DNA from: Bacteroidales bacterium
GTDB lineage: Bacteria; Bacteroidota; Bacteroidia; Bacteroidales; UBA932
Length of the DNA stretch: 64,000 nt
Direction of reading: 5' to 3'
Assembly: GCA_017429205.1 (NCBI GenBank)
Contig: JAFRPH010000062.1
Span: 124,001-188,000 of the forward strand
Below are positions 52,469 through 60,855 of this stretch, in pieces. How positions within the stretch are numbered: the first letter of the stretch is position 1; each line of letters begins with the position of its first letter. The notes beneath the pieces are model-generated. The model was not told the origin of the DNA, searched no databases, and was given only the letters and a program-made list of their open reading frames with translations. The translations under genes were made by a program, and so were the position numbers.

Positions 52469-53329
52469 ATGTACAAGATTATCCAGAAGGAAATGCTGAC
52501 CCCGAACATCTGCCGGATGGTCGTGGAAGCACCGAGGCTGGCGGCCGCCGCCAAGCCCGGCCAGTTCCTGATTGTCAGGGCTGACGAGAAAGGAGAGCGA
52601 ATCCCGCTCACCATCAGTGATTTCGATGTCGAGAAAGGCACCGTCACCATCGTCACCCAGCCTATCGGCGCCTCGACGCAGGACATCGTGGCCTTCGAGG
52701 AAGGGGAGTCCTTCGCCGACGTGGTCGGCCCCCTCGGAAACCCGTCCGAGTTCATCGAGATGAGTCCCGAGCAGCTCGCGGCGAGCCATTTCATCTTCAT
52801 CGCCGGCGGTGTCGGTACCGCCCCGGTCTACCCGCAGGCCAAGTGGCTGCACGCGCACGGCGCCAAGGTCGATGTGATCATCGGCGCCAAGACCGCCTCC
52901 CTGCTCATCTACAAGGAGGAAATGGCCGCCGTCTGCGACCATCTCCACCTCTGCACCGATGATGGCTCGGAAGGCTTCCACGGCATGGTCACCGCCCTCC
53001 TGGAGAAGCTTGTGAACGACGGCAACCAGTACACCCAGGCCGTCGCCATCGGCCCGATGATCATGATGAAGTTCACCACGCTGACCGCGAAGAAGCTCGG
53101 CCTGCCCATCGTCGTGAGCCTGAACACCCTGATGGTGGACGGCACCGGCATGTGCGGCGCCTGCCGCGTCACCGTGGCCGGCAAGACCCGCTTCGCCTGC
53201 GTGGAAGGCCCCGAATTCAACGGCTACGACGTCGACTTCGACGAGGCGATGCGCCGCCAGGGCCAGTACCGCACGGAAGAGACCGAGGCTCGGGAGAATC
53301 ATGTATGTCGAATTGGAAGAGGAAAATAG
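52469..53329 (+). CDS. NADH-dependent ferredoxin:NADP+ oxidoreductase subunit A (NfnA/SudB type)
   Basis: 286 residues. A ferredoxin-reductase-like FAD domain ('GQFLIVRADEKGERIPLTIS'), an NAD-binding part ('FIAGGVGTAPVYPQAKWL') and a C-terminal [2Fe-2S] site. The site shows only three cysteines (C229, C232, C244) in 'DGTGMCGAC...FAC' with D224 in the first ligand position, matching the known Asp/Cys3 cluster of this family. With the next gene it forms the flavin-based electron-bifurcating transhydrogenase linking NADH, NADPH and ferredoxin. It is also annotated as sulfide dehydrogenase subunit beta. The partner gene starts 3 bases downstream. Confidence 0.9.
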   Translation: MYKIIQKEMLTPNICRMVVEAPRLAAAAKPGQFLIVRADEKGERIPLTISDFDVEKGTVTIVTQPIGASTQDIVAFEEGESFADVVGPLGNPSEFIEMSPEQLAASHFIFIAGGVGTAPVYPQAKWLHAHGAKVDVIIGAKTASLLIYKEEMAAVCDHLHLCTDDGSEGFHGMVTALLEKLVNDGNQYTQAVAIGPMIMMKFTTLTAKKLGLPIVVSLNTLMVDGTGMCGACRVTVAGKTRFACVEGPEFNGYDVDFDEAMRRQGQYRTEETEARENHVCRIGRGK

Positions 53330-53332
53330 GCT

Positions 53333-54721
53333 ATGGCGAATAAGATTGGAAGAGTTCCCGTGCGGGAACAGGACCCGAAAGTGAGGGCGACCAATTTCGA
53401 AGAGGTCTGCTACGGATATAATGTCGACGAAGCGATGCTGGAGGCGACCCGCTGCCTGCATTGCAAGAATCCGCGCTGCGTGGGCGCCTGCCCCGTGGGC
53501 ATCAAGATTCCCGAGTTCATCGAGAAAGTCAAGGACGGCGACTTCGCCGCCGCCGCGGCCGTCATCGCCGAGGACAGCTCGCTGCCGGCCATCTGCGGCC
53601 GTGTGTGCCCGCAGGAAACCCAGTGCGAAGGCAGCTGCATCCTGGGCATCAAGGGCGAGAGCGTCGCGATCGGCAAGCTCGAGCGCTTTGTGGCCGACTG
53701 GACGCGCGAGCAGGGCAAGGCTCCTGCCGCCGCCATCGCGCCCTCCAATGGCAAGAAGGTGGCGATCATCGGCTCCGGCCCTTCCGGCCTGGCCTGCGCC
53801 GCGGACCTCGCGAAGCTCGGCTACGACGTGACCATCTTCGAGGCGCTGCACCGTCCCGGTGGCGTGCTCGAGTATGGCATCCCCGAATTCCGTCTTCCGA
53901 AGGACAAGGTCGTGGCCGCCGAAATCGAGGCCGTCAAGGCCCTCGGCGTCAAGATCGAGCTGGACGTGATCATCGGCCGGACCGTCACCATCGACTCCCT
54001 GATGGACGAAGAAGGCTTCCAGGCCGTGTTCGTCGGCTCCGGCGCCGGTCTGCCGCGCTTCATGGGCATCCCGGGCGAGAATGCCAACGGCGTCTTCTCC
54101 GCCAACGAGTTCCTCACCCGCAACAACCTGATGAAGGCTTTCCGTCCCGATTACCTCACCCCGATCCACGCCGGCAAGCAGTGCGTCGTGGTCGGCGGCG
54201 GCAACGTCGCGATGGACGCCGCGCGTACCGCGCTGCGCCTCGGCGCCGAGACCACCATCGTCTACCGCCGTACCGAGGTGGAACTTCCCGCCCGTAAGGA
54301 GGAGGTCCATCACGCGCACGAGGAAGGCGTTGAATTCAAGATGCTTACTAACCCTGTCGAGGTTCTTGCCGATGAGAAAGGCTGGGTCCGGGCCATCAAG
54401 TGCATCAAGATGGAGCTCGGCGAGCCCGACGCCAGCGGCCGCCGTTCCCCGATTCCCATCGAGGGCTCCGAGTTCGAGATTCCCTGCGACACGGTCATCA
54501 TGGCCCTCGGCACGTCCCCGAACCCGCTGATCGCCCAGACGACCGGCGGCCTGGAGACGAACCGCCGCGGCTGCCTCGTCGCCGACGAGCACGGCGCGAC
54601 GACCCGTCCCGGCATCTTCGCTGGCGGCGACGCCGTCACCGGCGCCGCGACCGTGATCCTCGCGATGGGCGCCGGCCGCAAGGCCGCCGCCGCCATCCAC
54701 GAGTACCTTTCCGCGAAATAG
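53333..54721 (+). CDS. NfnB/SudA-type glutamate synthase small-subunit-like flavoprotein
   Basis: 462 residues. An N-terminal domain with two 4Fe-4S cysteine sets ('CLHCKNPRCVGACP' and 'CGRVCPQETQCEGSC'), then FAD loop 'IIGSGPSGLACAADL', NADP loop 'VVGGGNVAMDAARTAL', and the GltD-type end 'GIFAGGDAVTGAATVILAMGAGRKAA'. It is often named gltA or 'homotetrameric NADPH glutamate synthase small subunit'. Next to a NfnA gene it is best read as the bifurcating FAD subunit. No glutamate synthase large subunit is nearby. Confidence 0.9.
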   Translation: MANKIGRVPVREQDPKVRATNFEEVCYGYNVDEAMLEATRCLHCKNPRCVGACPVGIKIPEFIEKVKDGDFAAAAAVIAEDSSLPAICGRVCPQETQCEGSCILGIKGESVAIGKLERFVADWTREQGKAPAAAIAPSNGKKVAIIGSGPSGLACAADLAKLGYDVTIFEALHRPGGVLEYGIPEFRLPKDKVVAAEIEAVKALGVKIELDVIIGRTVTIDSLMDEEGFQAVFVGSGAGLPRFMGIPGENANGVFSANEFLTRNNLMKAFRPDYLTPIHAGKQCVVVGGGNVAMDAARTALRLGAETTIVYRRTEVELPARKEEVHHAHEEGVEFKMLTNPVEVLADEKGWVRAIKCIKMELGEPDASGRRSPIPIEGSEFEIPCDTVIMALGTSPNPLIAQTTGGLETNRRGCLVADEHGATTRPGIFAGGDAVTGAATVILAMGAGRKAAAAIHEYLSAK

Positions 54722-54748
54722 CGGACGTCAACGATCGCTTAAGGCTTG

Positions 54749-54780
54749 CACCCACGCGCTACAACGACAGCGCGTGGGTG
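54749..54780. terminator. Hairpin between convergent nfnB and lrp genes
   Basis: Arms CACCCACGCGCT / AGCGCGTGGGTG around ACAACGAC, then TTCTTG. It includes the last codons of the Lrp gene and probably serves both strands. Confidence 0.55.
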
Positions 54781-55226
54781 TTCTTGATTTCGTCCATCAC
54801 GAAGGAGGAGAGGATGGAGCCGATGGAGTCGATGGTGCCGAGGACGTTGATGATGAATTCGTTGTAGTACTTCATGTCGGGGGCGTGGATCTTCAGGAGG
54901 TAGTCGTACTCGCCGGAGATGTTGTAGCATTCGGCCACCTGGGGGATGTCTTTGATGATGGAGACGAAGGCGCGGGCGGCGTTGCGGTTCATCTGCTTCA
55001 GCTTCACGGAGCAGAAGACGACGAAGCCCAGGTGGAGCTTCTCGGCGTCGAGGACGGCGACGTATTTCTTGATGAAGCCGTTGCGCTCGAGGCGCTTGAG
55101 GCGTTCGAAGACCGGGGTGGTGGAGAGGTTCACGCGGGCGGCCAGTTCCTTGGTGGTGAGGCGGGCGTTCTCCTGCAGGCAGCGCAGGATGTCCAGGTCG
55201 ACGGCGTCGAGGACGAATTCGTTCAT
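54759..55226 (-). CDS. Lrp/AsnC-family regulator
   Basis: 155 residues. An N-terminal winged helix ('LDILRCLQENARLTTKELAARVNLSTTPVFERLKRLE') and a RAM/AsnC ligand-binding domain ('ECYNISGEYDYLLKIHAPDM'). It is divergent from metY-metX, and the gap between them carries TTCCAA/TTGGAA half-sites, so it probably controls these methionine genes or itself in response to an amino acid. The ligand cannot be read from sequence. Confidence 0.92.
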   Translation of the reverse strand: MNEFVLDAVDLDILRCLQENARLTTKELAARVNLSTTPVFERLKRLERNGFIKKYVAVLDAEKLHLGFVVFCSVKLKQMNRNAARAFVSIIKDIPQVAECYNISGEYDYLLKIHAPDMKYYNEFIINVLGTIDSIGSILSSFVMDEIKNTHALSL

Positions 55227-55312
55227 ATCGCAGAATAATTTTCTTTGTGGACGGCTGTTGGCTGGGCACTTTTTCTATTGGTTGCCCTTTTTCTTGCAAA
55301 TTTAGAAATCTT

Positions 55313-55349
55313 TTCCAAATTAATGTAGAATGTTGGAAGGAAATTCCAA
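55313..55349. promoter_or_regulatory. Three alternating half-sites, candidate Lrp operator
   Basis: TTCCAA (55313-55318), TTGGAA (55333-55338) and TTCCAA (55344-55349). The last two form TTGGAA-GGAAA-TTCCAA over the -33 element of the metY promoter. Confidence 0.5.
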
Positions 55350-55363
55350 ACCGCCTATCTTTG
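55333..55363 (+). promoter_or_regulatory. Promoter of metY-metX
   Basis: TTG 55333-55335, a 20-base gap, then TATCTTTG 55356-55363; the ATG is at 55384. Confidence 0.7.
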
Positions 55364-55383
55364 TGTGGATTAAACGAACTGGA

Positions 55384-56664
55384 ATGAGCAAGATCGACAC
55401 CCTGTGCGTCCACGCGGGCTACGAGCCCGGACGCGGCGAACCCCGGCAGATGCCCATCGTGCAGAGCACGACGTTCAAATACGAGACCTCCGACCAGATG
55501 GGCCGGCTCTTCGACCTGGAAGACCCGGGCTATTTCTATACGCGGCTGGCGAACCCGACCTGCGACATGGTCGCGGCGCGCATCAACGCCCTCGAAGGCG
55601 GCGTGGGCGCCATCCTGACCTCCTCCGGCCAGGCGGCGAACCTCTTCGCCTGCCTGAACATCTGCAAGGCGGGGGACCACATCGTGAGCCTGAACAACAT
55701 CTACGGCGGCACCTTCAACCTGCTGGGCGTCTCCCTGAAGCAGATGGGCATCGACGTCACGTTCGTGGACCACAAGGCCACGGATGATGAGGTGAACGCC
55801 TGCTTCCGCCCCGAAACCAAGCTTCTCTTCGGAGAAACGCTTTCCAACCCGGGCGTGGAAGTGCTTGACATCGAGCGCTTCGCGAAGATCGCCCACGCGC
55901 ACGGCGTGCCGCTGGTCATCGACAACACCTTCGCGACGCCCGTCCATTGCCGTCCCTTCGAGTGGGGCGCGGACATCGTCACCCATTCCACGACCAAGTA
56001 CATCGACGGCCACGGCGCATCCATCGGCGGCTGCGTGGTGGACAGCGGCAACTTCGACTGGGACGCCCACGCGGACAAGTTCCCGGGCCTGACCACGCCG
56101 GATGCGTCCTACCACGGACTCACCTATACGAAGAAGTTCGGCCGCGCGGCCTACATCACCAAGGCCACGACGCACCTGATGCGGGACCTCGGCTCGATGC
56201 AGAGCCCGCAGAACGCCTTCTATTTGAACCTGGGCCTCCAGACGCTGCATCTGCGGATCCGCCGCGTCACCGAGAGCGCCCTGAAGGTGGCCACCTTCCT
56301 GAAGAACCACCCGGCGGTCGCCTGGGTCCGCTTCCCGGACCTGCCGGACGACCCCGAGCACGAGAAGCAGCTCAAATACCTGCCGGAAGGCTCCTGCGGC
56401 GTGATGTGCATCGGCCTCAAAGGCGGCCGCGCCTTCGACAACCGCTTCATGGACGCCCTGAAGCTCATCACCATCGAGACGCACGTGGCGGACTGCTATT
56501 CCTGCATCCTGCATCCGGCCTCGCATACGCACCGGCAGCTGTCGGACGAGCAGCTGCGCGCCGCCGGCATCGACCCGGGCCTGATGCGCGTGTCCGTCGG
56601 CCTGGAAGATCCGGACGACATCATCGCCGACCTCGCGCAAGCCCTTGACGCCGCCGCCGAATGA
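55384..56664 (+). CDS. metY: O-acetylhomoserine sulfhydrylase-like PLP enzyme
   Basis: 426 residues. Cys/Met-metabolism PLP family: 'VQSTTFKYET', 'RLANPTCDMVAARINALEGG', the PLP lysine K205 in HSTTKYIDGHG, and 'LHPASHTHRQLSDEQ'. The length and the immediate downstream homoserine acetyltransferase gene favour O-acetylhomoserine aminocarboxypropyltransferase (makes homocysteine or methionine) over cystathionine gamma-synthase or methionine gamma-lyase. The start is the ATG at 55384 behind the promoter; an upstream in-frame ATG at 55330 lies in the operator. It overlaps metX by 4 bases. Confidence 0.88.
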   Translation: MSKIDTLCVHAGYEPGRGEPRQMPIVQSTTFKYETSDQMGRLFDLEDPGYFYTRLANPTCDMVAARINALEGGVGAILTSSGQAANLFACLNICKAGDHIVSLNNIYGGTFNLLGVSLKQMGIDVTFVDHKATDDEVNACFRPETKLLFGETLSNPGVEVLDIERFAKIAHAHGVPLVIDNTFATPVHCRPFEWGADIVTHSTTKYIDGHGASIGGCVVDSGNFDWDAHADKFPGLTTPDASYHGLTYTKKFGRAAYITKATTHLMRDLGSMQSPQNAFYLNLGLQTLHLRIRRVTESALKVATFLKNHPAVAWVRFPDLPDDPEHEKQLKYLPEGSCGVMCIGLKGGRAFDNRFMDALKLITIETHVADCYSCILHPASHTHRQLSDEQLRAAGIDPGLMRVSVGLEDPDDIIADLAQALDAAAE

Positions 56665-57665
56665 TCCGTAAAGAACTCATAACGGACCTGACCCTGGAAG
56701 CCGGGGGAGCGCTCCCCGGCGCCCATGTCGTGTACCATACCTCGCAGGAGGCCTGGGACGGCCGCAAGCCGGTCATCTGGATCTGCCACGCCCTCACGGC
56801 GAACAGCGATCCCGAGGACTGGTGGCCGGAGATGGTGGGCCCGGGCAAGGCCATCGACACGGAGAAGAACTTCGTGGCCTGCGTGAACATGCTGGGCTCC
56901 GCCTACGGTTCCGAAGGCCCGGCCCGCGAGAACCCGGCGACGGGGAAGCCCTGGCTCCTGGATTTCCCGAAGGTGACGGTCCGGGACATGGTGACGGCTT
57001 CCATCGTTGTGCGTAAGGCGCTGGGTGTCAGCGCAGTGGACCTCCTGATCGGCAGTTCCATCGGCGGATTCCAGGCCATCGAATGGGCCGTGACCGAGCC
57101 GGAAGTGTTCAAACGCTGCATGTTCATCGCGACGGCCCCGCGCGTGTCGCCCTACCTGTCGGCGACGGTGGAGGCGCAGCGGATGGCGCTGGAGGCGGAC
57201 CCGACGTTCCGGGAGGCCCGGGACCTCCAGGGTGGCGCCGCCGGCCTCAAGTGCGCCCGCGCCCAGGCGCTCATTTCCTATCGCTGTTTCGAAGGCTACG
57301 GCCTCACGCAGTTCGAAGCCGACCCCGACACGCTGTTCGCCGGCCGTGCCGCGTCCTATGAGCGCTACCAGGGTGAGAAACTGGTCCGTCGCGGTTTCGA
57401 CGCCTATTCCTATTACACCTTGTGCAATGCCCTAGACAGCCACAACGTGGGCCGGGGCCGGGGCGGGGTGGACGCCGCGCTCGCGCGCATCAAGGCGCGG
57501 ACGACGGTCGTCTCCATCGACACGGACGCGCTCTTCCCTCCGCAGGAATCGTCCGTTTGGGCCCACTGGATCCCCGGGGCCGACTACATCGAAATCTCCT
57601 CCCGTTTCGGCCACGACGGTTTCCTGCTGGAAACGGCGCGCCTGACGGCCATCCTGATGAAATAA
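56661..57665 (+). CDS. metX: Homoserine O-acetyltransferase
   Basis: 334 residues, alpha/beta-hydrolase fold of the MetX type: 'PVIWICHALTANSDPEDWW', 'CVNMLGSAYGSEGP', the nucleophile S133 in IGSSIGGFQAIEW, and a C-terminal 'SRFGHDGFLLE' with the catalytic histidine. It acetylates (or succinylates) homoserine, giving the substrate for the MetY encoded just upstream. Acetyl versus succinyl specificity is not certain from sequence alone. Confidence 0.92.
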   Translation: MIRKELITDLTLEAGGALPGAHVVYHTSQEAWDGRKPVIWICHALTANSDPEDWWPEMVGPGKAIDTEKNFVACVNMLGSAYGSEGPARENPATGKPWLLDFPKVTVRDMVTASIVVRKALGVSAVDLLIGSSIGGFQAIEWAVTEPEVFKRCMFIATAPRVSPYLSATVEAQRMALEADPTFREARDLQGGAAGLKCARAQALISYRCFEGYGLTQFEADPDTLFAGRAASYERYQGEKLVRRGFDAYSYYTLCNALDSHNVGRGRGGVDAALARIKARTTVVSIDTDALFPPQESSVWAHWIPGADYIEISSRFGHDGFLLETARLTAILMK

Positions 57666-57719
57666 GCGCCCTTGTCGGTATAATTTTTGAACGTATCCGG
57701 CTGAACAGCACCTCATTCT

Positions 57720-59669
57720 ATGATAAGGACCGCATCTGCCGGTGTTCTGCTTTTGCTCTCCTGCCTGACCGCCTCCGGCCAGTCGGGAATTCCCCTTTAT
57801 GACCGGCTTCAGGAGCAGCGCGAGGCTTATCCGCAGGAACGCGTGTATGTCCATACGGATGCGGAGGATTATCTGCAAGGGGACCGGATCTGGCTCAAGG
57901 CCTACCTGATGGACGAGGTGGACCATACCCCGGTGGACAGCACCCTTTACGTGTATGCCGAACTCTTCGACAAGAATGGAAAACTGGCCCGCCAAGTGAA
58001 GCTTCTGCGCCGCGAGGGGGCCTTTTCCGGCTATCTGGACATTCCGGAGGATATGCTCTCCGGCGTCGCTTATCTCCGGGCGTATACCCGGTACATGGCC
58101 GCCGCCCCGGAAACGGCGTTCACCAAAAGGCTCGTGGTCGGGCGGGGAAAGGTCCGGGAACCGGATCCGGTCCGTCCCGACGGAAATCTGTCCGTCCAAC
58201 GCCGTCAGCACGGGGTCCGGTTGTTCTATCCGGGGAAAGAGCTCCAGTATCTTCTGGTGCTGCGGGGCGGTGTCGTCAGTTATTTGGGAGGCGTGGGATA
58301 TGGCCGCACCGTGTCCATTCCGGACGAGGTGCTGCCCGACGGCCCGCTGGATTTCCTGGTCGTGGACCGTGACGGGAAAGTGCTTGCCCGCCAACAACAG
58401 TCCCTGGACCGGGGAGCGGACCGGTGCCCGGTGCCGATGACCCTGGACCGCGCGCAGTATCAGGCCCACGATTCGGTTTTCCTGCGGGTCGACCCGTCCG
58501 CCCTCCGGGCGGGGGAATTGCTGGACCTTTCCGTTTCCGTGACCTGCCGGCCGCTGATGATCCGTCACCGGCCCGCCTCCATCACGGACTATGTCCTGGG
58601 GCGCTCCCTGGAATTCGATTACACGAACGTCTTGAAAGGGGCGGCCAGCCCTCCCGCGGAGAAGGAAGTGTCTTCCACCCTGACCGGCACCGTCCGGACC
58701 CTTATTCTTGGCCGGCCCGTGCAGGAGGCTCGCATCGGCCTGATTTCGCCCGAGGCGGGCGTGCTGGACGTGCAGTCGAGCGGCCCGGACGGCCGGTTCC
58801 GTTTCGAGGGCCTGGATTATCCCGCGGGAACCCATTATCTCGTGAAATCGACCGACCGGAAAGGAAACGACCGGTACGAGCTGGACCTGGATGCGGAATC
58901 CTTTCCCGCTTTCCGGATTCCCCGGAACCCGTATGCCACCGCCCTGGATGACACCCTCCACGTCGTTTATGCCGACGATGACAATCCCTTCGGGAATATC
59001 CTGCTGAATGACGCTGGGGTGACCGTCACGGTGGACGGCCCGCCGCCGACGGGTTTCAACCGCAATTCCGACTTCGCCATTACCGCCACCCAGCTGGAGA
59101 GCCGCGGTTATACCAGCCTGTATGAGCTGCTGCAGGAGGTCCCCGGCGTCTTCTTCCGGGATGGCCTTCCGCACCTGCGTGCCAATGCGTCCATCTATGA
59201 CGACCGTCCGGCCGCCATTGCAGTGGATGGATTCATCTTGAGCGATATGCTCTTTGATGAAAGCCGGCGGTTGCCGAGCGGCCATTTCGACCTGGATTTC
59301 ATTCCGATGACGGAAATTGCCCGCGTGGATATTTTCAAGACGGGGCAGACGGTCCTTTGGGGATCCGCCGGCGGGGGAGGCGTGATCTCGATCACGACGA
59401 AATCCGGAGACAGCGAATTGTTCAAGCACAATTCCGGCCCGACGGTGCATCGCTCCGTCGTCCCGCTGGGCTATCAGCGCGCGGCGGATTTTGAAAAGGA
59501 AACCGCGTACCGCAACAAGCGAACCGTCTACTGGAATCCGCAGCTGCTGTCCGATACCGTTTCCTTCCGCTTGGGGGACACGCCCGGGACTTACCTCGTC
59601 GTCCTGGAAGGCGTCACCTCCGAGGGCCGGCTGGTCCACGAGGAAATTCCTTTCGAGGTATCCCGATAA
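57720..59669 (+). CDS. Exported protein with a TonB plug domain but no beta-barrel
   Basis: 649 residues. Signal peptide (VLLLLSCLTASGQ). An MG2/macroglobulin-like strand region ('ERVYVHTDAEDYLQGDRIWLKAYL'), further beta domains, a carboxypeptidase-regulatory-like segment ('SSTLTGTVRTLILGRPVQEARIGL'), and a plug-like domain near the C-terminus ('RGYTSLYELLQEVPGVFFRDG' to 'VDIFKTGQTVLWGSAGGGGVISITTK'). It stops before any 22-strand barrel. Bacteroidota carry such plug-only proteins, with an unknown role in the periplasm or outer membrane. It follows metX by 54 bases, but no functional link is visible. Confidence 0.78.
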   Translation: MIRTASAGVLLLLSCLTASGQSGIPLYDRLQEQREAYPQERVYVHTDAEDYLQGDRIWLKAYLMDEVDHTPVDSTLYVYAELFDKNGKLARQVKLLRREGAFSGYLDIPEDMLSGVAYLRAYTRYMAAAPETAFTKRLVVGRGKVREPDPVRPDGNLSVQRRQHGVRLFYPGKELQYLLVLRGGVVSYLGGVGYGRTVSIPDEVLPDGPLDFLVVDRDGKVLARQQQSLDRGADRCPVPMTLDRAQYQAHDSVFLRVDPSALRAGELLDLSVSVTCRPLMIRHRPASITDYVLGRSLEFDYTNVLKGAASPPAEKEVSSTLTGTVRTLILGRPVQEARIGLISPEAGVLDVQSSGPDGRFRFEGLDYPAGTHYLVKSTDRKGNDRYELDLDAESFPAFRIPRNPYATALDDTLHVVYADDDNPFGNILLNDAGVTVTVDGPPPTGFNRNSDFAITATQLESRGYTSLYELLQEVPGVFFRDGLPHLRANASIYDDRPAAIAVDGFILSDMLFDESRRLPSGHFDLDFIPMTEIARVDIFKTGQTVLWGSAGGGGVISITTKSGDSELFKHNSGPTVHRSVVPLGYQRAADFEKETAYRNKRTVYWNPQLLSDTVSFRLGDTPGTYLVVLEGVTSEGRLVHEEIPFEVSR

Positions 59670-59676
59670 ATGGGGA

Positions 59677-59707
59677 TTGGTTTTCCGCAAGATCTGCCGT
59701 ATCTTTG
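59677..59707 (+). promoter_or_regulatory. Promoter of the Fur-family gene
   Basis: TTG 59677-59679, a 20-base gap, then TATCTTTG 59700-59707. The ATG at 59715 is only 7 bases after the -7 box. Confidence 0.65.
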
Positions 59708-59714
59708 TCCACGT

Positions 59715-60134
59715 ATGGAAGAGAAACACTTGCTGGAACTGATGGAAAGCCACGGCGTCAAGCCGACGGCGAACCGCATCGTCATCGCCCGCGCCCTCGC
59801 GGCGGCGGGCCGCCCGATGTCGATGACCGAACTGGAAACCGTCGTCGAAACCATCGACAAATCCAACGTATTCAGAACCTTGCAGGCCTTCCGCGAGGCG
59901 CATCTGGTGCACGTGCTGGACGACTCCGGCGACGGTGTGCGCTATGAGCTCTGCCACAGCCACCACGGAGAAGAGGATGACGATGTCCACGTCCATTTCT
60001 ACTGCGAAAAGTGCCACCGCACCTTCTGCCTGGAGGACACGCCCGTGCCTCCGGTGTCCGTTCCGGAAGGGTTCGCCCCCCGGACCGTCAATTATCTGCT
60101 GAAAGGGATCTGCCCCGATTGTAAAGGTCGCTGA
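59715..60134 (+). CDS. Fur-family metal- or peroxide-responsive repressor
   Basis: 139 residues from the ATG at 59715, the start consistent with the promoter; a longer frame from 59670 would overlap it. A winged helix ('MESHGVKPTANRIVIARALAAAGRPMSM') and a metal-binding half with the His-rich 'CHSHHGEEDDDVHVHFYCEKC' and a second Cys pair near the end (CPDC), giving the structural zinc site. It could be Fur, Zur or PerR; the motifs do not decide. The last 47 bases overlap the convergent tcdA gene. Confidence 0.88.
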   Translation: MEEKHLLELMESHGVKPTANRIVIARALAAAGRPMSMTELETVVETIDKSNVFRTLQAFREAHLVHVLDDSGDGVRYELCHSHHGEEDDDVHVHFYCEKCHRTFCLEDTPVPPVSVPEGFAPRTVNYLLKGICPDCKGR

Positions 60135-60855
60135 CCACCAGCCCCGCGAGCGTGAAGCCGAAGGGGGCGGTGACCGTCACCAGCGAACCGTTGTGGCTCA
60201 CTTTGTCGAATTTCAACTCCTCCTCGAGGGCGGTGTCGGCGCCGCGGTTCGGGAGGAGTTCCTCGTCGTAGACACAGAGGAAGTCCTTGGCGGGCAGGGT
60301 GCCGGCCTTGCGGAGCTTTTTGCGGAGCATCGCCCCGAGGGGGCAGCCCCGGACTTCCCAGAAAGAGGCCACCCGGATCTGGGAAGGGTCGATTTTGCAC
60401 GCCGCGCCCATCGACGAAAAGAAGGTGGCCGACGAGGCCGCCGCGTGCAGGATCAGGGACGCCTTGTCCTTGAGGGCGTCGATCGCGTCGATGATGTAAT
60501 CGTACGAGTCCAGGTCGAAGGAGGCCGCCGAGGTTTCCGTGAACCGGGCCTTGACCGCCTGGATCGAGGCATCCGGGTTGATTTCCAGGAGCATTTCCTT
60601 CAGCACGTCCACCTTGGACCGACCCACGGTGGAGACCGTGGCCATTCGCTGCCGGTTGATGTTGGAGGGAACCACGTCGTCGGCGTCCACGACCGTCAGG
60701 TTGCGGACGCCCGACCGCACGAGCCCTTCTGCGCACCAGCTGCCGACGCCGCCCACGCCGAAGAGGATGACGCGGACCGACGCGAGGCGTTCCATCACGT
60801 CGGCGCCGAGCAGCAGTTCGGCCCGGTTGAAAATGTCCTTGGAAGGGGGCGTCAT
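60088..60855 (-). CDS. tcdA: tRNA threonylcarbamoyladenosine dehydratase (TcdA)
   Basis: 255 residues. ThiF/E1-like: 'RVILFGVGGVGSWCAEGLVRSG' nucleotide loop, 'DADDVVPSNINRQ', 'DAIDALKDKASLI', and 'WEVRGCPLGAMLRKKLRKAG'. It cyclises the t6A37 modification of ANN-decoding tRNAs to ct6A using ATP. Last gene of a five-gene minus-strand operon, overlapping the hydrolase gene by 4 bases. Its 3' end overlaps the Fur-family gene on the other strand by 47 bases. Confidence 0.92.
   Translation of the reverse strand: MTPPSKDIFNRAELLLGADVMERLASVRVILFGVGGVGSWCAEGLVRSGVRNLTVVDADDVVPSNINRQRMATVSTVGRSKVDVLKEMLLEINPDASIQAVKARFTETSAASFDLDSYDYIIDAIDALKDKASLILHAAASSATFFSSMGAACKIDPSQIRVASFWEVRGCPLGAMLRKKLRKAGTLPAKDFLCVYDEELLPNRGADTALEEELKFDKVSHNGSLVTVTAPFGFTLAGLVVSDLYNRGRSLSADN

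Noticed and set aside
53333..54721. Glutamate synthase small subunit as the true function
   Set aside because: No large subunit is present and an NfnA-type partner gene is adjacent, so the bifurcating transhydrogenase reading is preferred.
57432..60017. 861-codon minus-strand open frame opposite the plug protein and Fur gene
   Set aside because: No recognisable domains; the plus-strand genes have signal peptide, promoter and family motifs.
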